Of a stretch of 35,023 nt of DNA, positions 15,802-21,456 are shown piece after piece. The notes under the pieces are model-generated. The model did not search any database and had not been told where the DNA came from. It saw nothing but the letters and a program-made list of their open reading frames with translations. Source of the stretch: Opitutaceae bacterium (GTDB taxonomy: Bacteria; Verrucomicrobiota; Verrucomicrobiia; Opitutales; Opitutaceae); contig JANYCF010000365.1 in NCBI GenBank assembly GCA_025360455.1, forward strand, positions 1-35,023, read 5' to 3'. The first letter of the stretch is position 1. Each line of letters begins with the position of its first letter. The position numbers and the translations under genes were made by a program.

Positions 15802-16356
15802 ATGAACTATACCGTCCTTGCCTACTTCATCTATCTTCCGGTGGCGATTGCCATGACCGTCTGGGTCGCCCGCACTCTGCATCAAAATGGCCGCGTCTTC
15901 CTCCTCCAGGCCTTCCGCGGGCGCGAGGACATGGCCGACTCGGTCAACCTACCTCCTCGTCGTCGGTTTCTACCTGATCAACCTCGGTTTCATCGCGACG
16001 GCCCTGCGCTACGGTGACAAGCCGCACGATGTACAGGAGACCATAGGATGGTGAACGTCACCCCGCAGCTTGCTGCGGAATTCATTCCAATAATCAGGAC
16101 GCCGCCGCCAACTCTAATCAACATGTACAATATCGAAAGACTCCAAATGCTTTCACGTGAAACTCTACCGACAAGCGGCGTTCAATTTCTGAGCACGAAG
16201 CTCGGTATCGTGATGGTCGTCCTCGGCGGCATGCATTTCTTCAACATGTTTAACTTCGACAAAATGCGCCGCAAGGGCCTGCGCCCGGAAACCGACCCCC
16301 TCAGCCACCGCCCCTCAATCCGACCAAAGCATTTTAACCACGGATTATTCGGATGA
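15802..16356 (+). pseudogene. Small three-helix membrane protein gene, broken by a frameshift and a ~137-bp insertion
   Basis: From the ATG at 15802 the protein begins MNYTVLAYFIYLPVAIAM (helix 1), then RTLHQNGRVFLLQAFRG. After SVN an extra base near 15949 shifts the frame; in the second frame it continues YLLVVGFYLINLGFIATALR (helix 2), GDKPHDVQETI and meets TGA at 16052-16054. In a third frame from 16183 the reading resumes as QFLSTKLGIVMVVLGG (helix 3), then MHFFNMFNFDKMRR, ending at 16354-16356. The natural product would be a membrane protein of about 120 residues. About 137 bp (16046-16182) separate the second and third parts and contain a palindrome (CCGCAGC-TT-GCTGCGG, 16063-16078). 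The intact family is unnamed to me. A base-call error could explain the first shift but not the insertion. Confidence 0.72.
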
Positions 16357-16365
16357 ACACAGATT
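16334..16365 (+). repeat. Half copy of the TTAACCRCGRA repeat family, supplies the pseudogene stop codon
   Basis: TTAACCACGGATTATTCGGA is followed by TGAACACAGATT. It resembles the arms of the elements at 21283 and 24322. The TGA that ends the third fragment of the broken membrane protein gene lies inside it. Confidence 0.6.
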
Positions 16366-16387
16366 GGCCACCACCCGCTGAATTCAA

Positions 16388-16452
16388 ACTGTAGGAGGGG
16401 CTTTACGCCCCGATACGAACAAGCAATCGCGGCATAAAGCCGCTCCTACAGT
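16388..16452. repeat. Head-to-head REP pair (BIME-like)
   Basis: Outer arms ACTGTAGGAG (16388-16397) and CTCCTACAGT (16443-16452) are perfect inverted copies. Inside lie two separate hairpins, GGGGC-TTTAC-GCCCC type next to the left arm and GCGGC-ATAAA-GCCGC type next to the right. Each unit has a GTAG head. It separates the broken membrane gene from the TIGR01777 gene. Confidence 0.8.
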
Positions 16453-16462
16453 TCTAACTATC

Positions 16463-17410
16463 ATGAAAATCATCCTCCCCGGCGGCAATGGACTCCTCGG
16501 ACGCCTACTTACTCAGGCGCTGACCCTCGACGGTCATATCTGCGTAGTACTCACGCGCCGTGCGCAACCCGCCTCTGCCGGCGTGCGCTATGTCGAGTGG
16601 GACGGTCGCACGCTCGGCCCGTGGGCGGCGGAGCTCGACGGCGCCGATGTCGTCATCAATCTCGCCGGTCGGTCGGTGGATTGCCGTTACCACCAGCGCA
16701 ATCTGCGCGAGATGATGGCCTCGCGGGTCGATTCAACACGCGTCATCGGCCAAGCCATCGCTCAGGCGAAGAATCCGCCACGCGTCTGGCTCCAAACCAG
16801 CACCGCGACGATCTACGCGCACCGCTTCGACGCACCCAACGACGAGGAGACCGGCATCATCGGTGGCCACGAACCCGGCGTGCCCTCGCTGTGGGCCAAG
16901 AGCATCGCCATCGCCCAAGCCTGGGAAGCAGAGCTGAATGCCGCGCCAACACCTCGCACCCGTAAAGTCGCGCTACGCGCCGCCATGGTGATGAGCACGG
17001 CGAGGCTAGGCGTATTTCATATCCTCGCTCGACACTGCCAGCTCGGCTTCGGACGTTTTGGCGATGGTCGCCAATACGTCTCGTGGATTCACGAACACGA
17101 TTTCGTTGCTGCGGTGCAATTCCTGATCGAGCGCGAGGATCTCGCCGGAAAATTCAACCTCGCCGCGCCCGACCCGCTGCCGAACCGCGATTTTCTCACG
17201 GTATTACGCCGTCAGCTCGGATGCCGTCTGGCGATTCCCGTGCCCGTCTGGGCGCTGGAGATCGGCACGTTCTTCCTCCGCACCGAAACTGAACTCATCT
17301 TGAAAAGCCGTCGCGTTGTTCCGACCCGCCTGCAACAAACCGGTTTTCAGTTCCGCCATCCCACGTGGGCTGGGGCGGCCAAGGAATTAACCACGGAAGG
17401 CACGAAATGA
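16463..17410 (+). CDS. TIGR01777 family NAD(P)-binding epimerase-like protein
   Basis: Atypical short-chain dehydrogenase/epimerase-like protein of 315 residues, related to eukaryotic SDR39U1. The nucleotide-binding loop GGNGLLGRLL is at residues 7-16, followed by VLTRRAQPASAGVRYVEWDG and the family hallmark GADVVINLAGRSVDCRY. Then come LQTSTATIYAHRFD, replacing the usual YxxxK-type catalytic motif, the WIHEHDFVAAVQFLI stretch and the C-terminal DUF1731-like region FLRTETELILKSRRVVPTRL. No substrate is established for the family. It follows the regulator and the broken membrane gene on the same strand. The last residues (ELTTEGTK) and the stop are encoded by a dispersed repeat (17387-17410). 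No Shine-Dalgarno motif precedes the ATG. Confidence 0.92.
   Translation: MKIILPGGNGLLGRLLTQALTLDGHICVVLTRRAQPASAGVRYVEWDGRTLGPWAAELDGADVVINLAGRSVDCRYHQRNLREMMASRVDSTRVIGQAIAQAKNPPRVWLQTSTATIYAHRFDAPNDEETGIIGGHEPGVPSLWAKSIAIAQAWEAELNAAPTPRTRKVALRAAMVMSTARLGVFHILARHCQLGFGRFGDGRQYVSWIHEHDFVAAVQFLIEREDLAGKFNLAAPDPLPNRDFLTVLRRQLGCRLAIPVPVWALEIGTFFLRTETELILKSRRVVPTRLQQTGFQFRHPTWAGAAKELTTEGTK
17387..17410 (+). repeat. Half copy of the TTAACCRCGRA repeat, forms the 3' end of the TIGR01777 gene
   Basis: TTAACCACGGAAGGCACGAA followed by ATGA reads in frame as the C-terminal LTTEGTK and stop of the preceding gene. The same wording appears in the elements at 16334, 18974, 21283 and 24322. Confidence 0.6.
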
Positions 17411-17502
17411 AACACATCTGCGGAAACGCTTTGCTCTCGAACTCCTTGGCCCGCTAACATGAATGTCTCCCTAAACAATCAACTGGCATATAGCCTCACA
17501 AC

Positions 17503-18876
17503 ATGGCGATTAAATGGCATGATCCTTGGAACTGGCGCGGCGGTATCGGACGGCGAGACTTCGCCCTTTGGGGGGTCATCCTCTACGCCTTGAAATATAA
17601 TCTCGATCGGCTCATCGCCTGGCTCGGTTATCAACAGGTCTGGTATCCTTGGACGTATTTTTCGGGTGTGGCAGGAGCGACTTCATCACAGGCCGATCTA
17701 TTTCTGGTGCTCGGCCTAACAAGCCTGCCTTTTATTATCGTCGGCGTGTTGCTGACACGGCGTCGCCTGTGCGACATCGGCTGGCCTCCCGTGCTTGTCG
17801 TATTATTTTTCGTTCCTTTCCTGAACCTGCTGTATTTTGCCTTCTTGTGTCTGCAACCGACTAAACCTGCCGCAGACACGATCATACTGGAGCAACCATG
17901 GTGGTCGCGAATCTCGAAAGTAGACAGCGCGCTGGGATCCGCTGCGCTCAGCATCGTTAGCAGCGCGCTCTTGGGGTTTGGGCTGACGCTTTTCAGCACG
18001 GAATTTCTGCGTGAATATGGGTGGGGGCTGTTCGTGGGAACACCCTTCATGATGGGATTTTTCAGCGCCCTGATTTACAGTCTGCCCCGGAAGCGTACAT
18101 TTGCCGAATGTGCCTTAACGGCCATGTTCTCGGTGGGTCTCGTCGCCACAGCGATGTTGGTATTGGCCTTCGAGGGCGTCTTATGCCTGATGATGGCCGC
18201 ACCGATCGCGATCATTCTGGCCGTGGTGGGAGCCTTCTTTGGTTGGCTCGTGCAGAGGGACCGATGGATTGGCCTGCGCAACCAAGGCCGGCTATATGTG
18301 TGTGCGTGGGTCGTGATGCCGCTGTTGATCTTGGAAGATAAACACCAGCCGGTTATGCCGCCGGTGATTGCGGCCACCACGACCCTCGAAATTTCGGCTC
18401 CGGTCGAAACGGTCTGGCGGCATGTGCTCGGGTTCGGCGAACTTCCACCGCCCAGTGAAAAAATCTTTCAGCTCGGTATCGCCTATCCCTGTCGCGCTCG
18501 ATTGGAGGGTCACGGCGTCGGTGCGGTCCGGTACTGCGAATTTTCCACCGGCGCCTTTGTTGAACCGATCACGGCGTGGGAGGAAAACCGGCGGCTCGCG
18601 TTCGACGTAAGTCAGCAACCGCACCCCATGCGTGAATGGTCGCCTTATGCGAACGTGCATCCTGCGCATTTGGAGGGATTTTTCCGGTCGAGACACGGGG
18701 AATTTCGGCTGACGGCATTGCCCAATGGAAAGACTCTCTTGGAAGGCACCACGTGGTACGAACAAAATATTTGGCCCCAAGCCTATTGGCGTCCTTGGTC
18801 AGATTATCTCATCCATCAAATCCACGAGCGGGTGCTGGAGCATATCAAGCACGAAGCGGAATCAGCCCAGAAATAA
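17503..18876 (+). CDS. DUF805-like membrane protein fused to a C-terminal SRPBCC (START-like) domain
   Basis: Protein of 457 residues with two clear parts. Residues about 8-125 resemble DUF805 (WNWRGGIGRRDFALWGVILY ... LTRRRLCDIGWPP ... FFVPFLNLLYFAFLCLQPT), a small inner-membrane domain of unknown function. Further membrane helices follow to about residue 285 (for example GLFVGTPFMMGFFSALIYSL). From about 290 to 452 there is a soluble SRPBCC/polyketide-cyclase-like domain: TTTLEISAPVETVWRHVLGF, YCEFSTGAFVEPITAWEENR and LLEGTTWYEQNIWPQAYWR. SRPBCC domains bind lipids and other hydrophobic ligands. The fusion puts a ligand-binding cup on a membrane anchor. It lies 92 bp after the TIGR01777 gene and is likely part of the GbsR-controlled group. 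Function is unknown. Confidence 0.85.
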   Translation: MAIKWHDPWNWRGGIGRRDFALWGVILYALKYNLDRLIAWLGYQQVWYPWTYFSGVAGATSSQADLFLVLGLTSLPFIIVGVLLTRRRLCDIGWPPVLVVLFFVPFLNLLYFAFLCLQPTKPAADTIILEQPWWSRISKVDSALGSAALSIVSSALLGFGLTLFSTEFLREYGWGLFVGTPFMMGFFSALIYSLPRKRTFAECALTAMFSVGLVATAMLVLAFEGVLCLMMAAPIAIILAVVGAFFGWLVQRDRWIGLRNQGRLYVCAWVVMPLLILEDKHQPVMPPVIAATTTLEISAPVETVWRHVLGFGELPPPSEKIFQLGIAYPCRARLEGHGVGAVRYCEFSTGAFVEPITAWEENRRLAFDVSQQPHPMREWSPYANVHPAHLEGFFRSRHGEFRLTALPNGKTLLEGTTWYEQNIWPQAYWRPWSDYLIHQIHERVLEHIKHEAESAQK

Positions 18877-19361
18877 TTGTCACGCTCCGCTCGCTAACAT
18901 TCTTCTGCTTGGCTGGCACTGCGGTGAGGAAACAGCTTTTGATAACGGGCTGGCTTGCTGACGATGAAGGTTGGTTAAACGCGGAGGGCGCGAAGGACGC
19001 GGAGTAAAGCTGGTTGAACATAAAACTCGTTTAGGTCCCAGATATCGCAGCGCATGGCACAGCGATAGGCCAAGCTACAACATCTTGATATCCTCCGCGC
19101 ACTTCGCGTCCTTCGCGTTAAACTTCCAGGTTCTTCCGCTCTGTGTCCTCCGTGCCCCTCCTGCCTTATCTCTGTGTCGAGATCGTCAGGTCCTTTCTCT
19201 GCTTATTTCCTTCCGTGTATTCCGTGGGCCCAACTCAGGGTCATATCCGTTTCTGATTCAGCCATCCGCATTCATAGGCGCTATCCGCGGAGAATATGCC
19301 TTTCTGCCGCATCGTTCAACCGAGGCTCGCCAACCCCTACAATTCCACTCACAAATCCCGC
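18877..19361. other. 485-bp intergenic region made largely of degenerate repeats
   Basis: No gene is supported here. It holds one element with terminal inverted repeats (18974-19123) and a further stretch (about 19136-19290) rich in variants of CTCTGTGTCCTCCGTG and TTCCGTGTATTCCGTGGG, which read as repeat halves in the opposite orientation. Upstream of 18974 nothing is recognised. Confidence 0.6.
18974..19123. repeat. MITE-like element with ~33-bp imperfect terminal inverted repeats
   Basis: The left end (18974-19006) and the complement of the right end (19091-19123) agree at about 27 of 33 positions; shared wording is AACGCG, AGG, CGCGAAG and CGCGGAG. The about 85 bp between them code for nothing. 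No target duplication was identified. Related ends occur at 21283 and 24322. Confidence 0.65.
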
Positions 19362-20618
19362 ATGGCTTGGCGCTTCGACGAATCAGTTATCCGTGGTGAA
19401 ATCGACAACCGCACGCGCGGGCGCGTCACGGGTCGCCTCTGGCTGGAAGGATGCGAAGCGCCGGTGGAACTAAACCTCACGGGCAACTGCTGGCGTGATC
19501 TGGCGGGGCGCAAGCTGGAGTTCACCAACCCTGATCCCAAACCTGCTTTCGTTGATGATTTGGCGACTTTGCAGCAAGGCACGGTCGGCGACATCTCAGC
19601 GTCGCGCAAAGTGAAGGTGCCCGATATCCCGATGGACCAGATCGGCGACTACTACGCGGCGAAGAAACCATTTCCGTGGCACTGGGGCAATTGCCTCTAC
19701 TTGGAGTGGTACAGCGAGAGCAACGGTCGCGTCGTCATCGAGTCAGCCAGCTACGTTTTAAAGATCGTCGGCGAGCCCGCGTGGGAAATGACGCCGGAGG
19801 AAGAGGAGACGCAGCGAAAAGCCAACGGCGCGGCGATCACGGGTTTCATGGAAAAGTTAAATACGGCGGTGTCCGCCCACGAAGACATGGAGTTCAACGC
19901 CGCGAGCGATAAAATGGCGGCGGAGCAGGAAGAGATTTCCGAATGGGATGAAAAACCGCAGACCGAAGATGAGGCCGAGCAGATGCAGGCGCGGAGCGAT
20001 CTGTTGTCGGATCGCGTGCAGGCGCGGCTCAAGCGCGAGGGCGACAAGGCCGATTACGAGTTAATTTTGCACGAGGAAATGGAGCGCTTGCGCCGGGAAC
20101 TGGGCGAACCCGAGCCAACCTCCGAGCAATTGGCGCACAACGCCGAATGGATCGAGGAGATGAATCAGGCGGCGGAAGAGGCGTTGAAGAATCCTGATCC
20201 TGAATTGGAGGCGGAGCTGGAGGTCAAACACCCGCTGGCCGAGCGCGCCTTTGAACTCTCGATCCAAGTTCAGGACACGGCAGAGGCGGAAGGTTGGATT
20301 CCCGAAGGTGCGAGCCAGGAGCACCCAGCGGCAGAACTGTCGGGTGCGATCATGATTGCTGCCGCCAAATTGGCGGGTGCGCTCAATGGCCGGCATTGGC
20401 CGCCGGGCATTGATGAATGCGCCGGAATCATAGTCCGGCTGAAGAAAGCCCGGGTGTATCTCGACGATGCTTTGCGCGCCATGGAGTCATGCCAGGAAGA
20501 AAAGTTGGTCACTCCGCAGCACCTCGGCCCGGTCCTGGTGGACGTGATCGATCTCTCGCACGATGCGGATGAAATCATCGCGGAACTGCGCGAGCGACTG
20601 GAGCGGGGCACGGAGTGA
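19362..20618 (+). CDS. Conserved acidic protein of unknown function
   Basis: Soluble protein of 418 residues from the ATG at 19362 (MAWRFDESVIRGEIDNRTRG). I prefer this start because the upstream in-frame part lies in repeat DNA. Residues 1-150 look beta-rich and well ordered (GRVTGRLWLEGCEAPVELNL, GNCWRDLAGRKLEFTNP, WHWGNCLYLEWYSESNGRVV). Residues about 155-300 are very acidic and helical, rich in Glu and Asp with heptad-like spacing, probably coiled coil. Residues about 310-418 form a compact helical domain (LSGAIMIAAAKLAGALNGR ... LKKARVYLDDALRAM ... LVDVIDLSHDADEII). I recall similar hypothetical proteins in several environmental phyla, with no name. It precedes a toxin-antitoxin pair and rapA on the same strand. 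No function is assigned. Confidence 0.8.
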   Translation: MAWRFDESVIRGEIDNRTRGRVTGRLWLEGCEAPVELNLTGNCWRDLAGRKLEFTNPDPKPAFVDDLATLQQGTVGDISASRKVKVPDIPMDQIGDYYAAKKPFPWHWGNCLYLEWYSESNGRVVIESASYVLKIVGEPAWEMTPEEEETQRKANGAAITGFMEKLNTAVSAHEDMEFNAASDKMAAEQEEISEWDEKPQTEDEAEQMQARSDLLSDRVQARLKREGDKADYELILHEEMERLRRELGEPEPTSEQLAHNAEWIEEMNQAAEEALKNPDPELEAELEVKHPLAERAFELSIQVQDTAEAEGWIPEGASQEHPAAELSGAIMIAAAKLAGALNGRHWPPGIDECAGIIVRLKKARVYLDDALRAMESCQEEKLVTPQHLGPVLVDVIDLSHDADEIIAELRERLERGTE

Positions 20619-20725
20619 GGCGAAGTGGGGAGGTGAGCTCCTTCAGTTATTAACCGCGATACGCTCTGCTGGCCCGCCAAGCCCGGTCTTGCCAATTTTA
20701 GTCTGATCGGCTACCTGTTTAGACC

Positions 20726-20929
20726 ATGATCACTGCGCATCTCACCGAGACAGTTCTCGCGCTTCCGGAAGCGGAGCGGCTGGCACTCGCGCGGGAGATC
20801 ATCGCCAGCCTGTCAAATGATGAAGCCCAAAAGACGGCCATCAACGAAGGCGTGCAGCGCATGGAAGACATCATCAAGGGCCAAACCGTGGGACTGACCG
20901 AAAGCCAGTTCCGCCAGGCCCTCGGATGA
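20726..20929 (+). CDS. Antitoxin, addiction module component family
   Basis: Small protein of 67 residues. Its N-terminal half, LPEAERLALAREIIASL, is the recurring helix of the Unstab_antitox/addiction-module component family (PF09720), followed by an acidic, probably flexible tail that wraps the toxin. The TGA overlaps the toxin ATG by four bases (ATGA at 20926-20929), the standard coupled arrangement. Such antitoxins neutralise a RelE/ParE-type partner and usually contribute to autorepression. Confidence 0.85.
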   Translation: MITAHLTETVLALPEAERLALAREIIASLSNDEAQKTAINEGVQRMEDIIKGQTVGLTESQFRQALG

Positions 20930-21237
20930 CGATCCTTTATCACCCAGAATTCGCCCGCGATATTCAGCGATTTGCGATCAAGTATGCGGAGGTATCGCCA
21001 AAATTGGAGGTAAAGTTTCGCCGCGACATTGATGTCGCCTTGGCCGTGGTAAAAGCAAACCCGACCAATGCAGGACACTTCGTCAATACCGGTTCTCTCA
21101 TCTTACGGGAAGTGCGCCGGCAAAATCTGGAGGGATTTCCCTTTTTCGTGCTCTATGGTCTATCCGATGACCGGCTGATTTTCGGCTCCGTCATTCCCAG
21201 TGCTTCCGACCCTCTGACTTGGTTAACGCGATTCTAG
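20926..21237 (+). CDS. RelE/ParE superfamily toxin
   Basis: Basic protein of 103 residues with the ParE/RelE layout. It starts with a beta strand MTILYHPEFARDI, has two helices (IQRFAIKYAEVSPKLEVKFR and DIDVALAVVKANP) and then the sheet with ILREVRRQNLEGFPFFVLY and RLIFGSVIPSASDP. The FPFFVLY and basic REVRR segments are usual in this superfamily. Whether it cuts ribosome-bound mRNA (RelE) or targets gyrase (ParE) cannot be decided by eye. The start overlaps the antitoxin stop. It looks complete. Confidence 0.88.
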   Translation: MTILYHPEFARDIQRFAIKYAEVSPKLEVKFRRDIDVALAVVKANPTNAGHFVNTGSLILREVRRQNLEGFPFFVLYGLSDDRLIFGSVIPSASDPLTWLTRF

Positions 21238-21282
21238 TAACAGACGAGGCAGCCAGTATTTCTGATTATTGCTTTAGCAATT

Positions 21283-21375
21283 TTACCGGGGATTGCACGG
21301 AGCATTCACGGATATAAATACCCTTTCAGCTGATGGCTTTGTTTTATCCGCGAGCATCTGCGTAATTCGCGGTTT
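21283..21375. repeat. MITE-like element with imperfect terminal inverted repeats
   Basis: The left end TTACCGGGGATTGCACGGAG (from 21284) and the complement of the right end, AAACCGCGAATTACGCAGAT (from 21375 downward), share the ACC-G-ATT-C-C-GA framework and both continue into CGGATA. The element lies between the toxin gene and rapA. The copy is decayed. Confidence 0.5.
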
Positions 21376-21456
21376 CTACTCGCCGGCTTACGACTCGCTA
21401 CTTCCCCCCAAAATATCTCTTTCCTCGCGCGCCGTCCTCGGGCCTCATGAGGGGCT

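Noticed and set aside
16046-16182. Insertion sequence inside the broken small membrane gene
   Set aside because: The insert has no transposase, no matching terminal inverted repeats and no visible target duplication, so it is described only as an insert of unknown type.
20689-20717. TTGCCA - 17 bp - TACCTG as a promoter of the toxin-antitoxin pair
   Set aside because: The boxes are plausible, but the -10 lies only eight bases before the ATG and the match may be chance; not strong enough to list.
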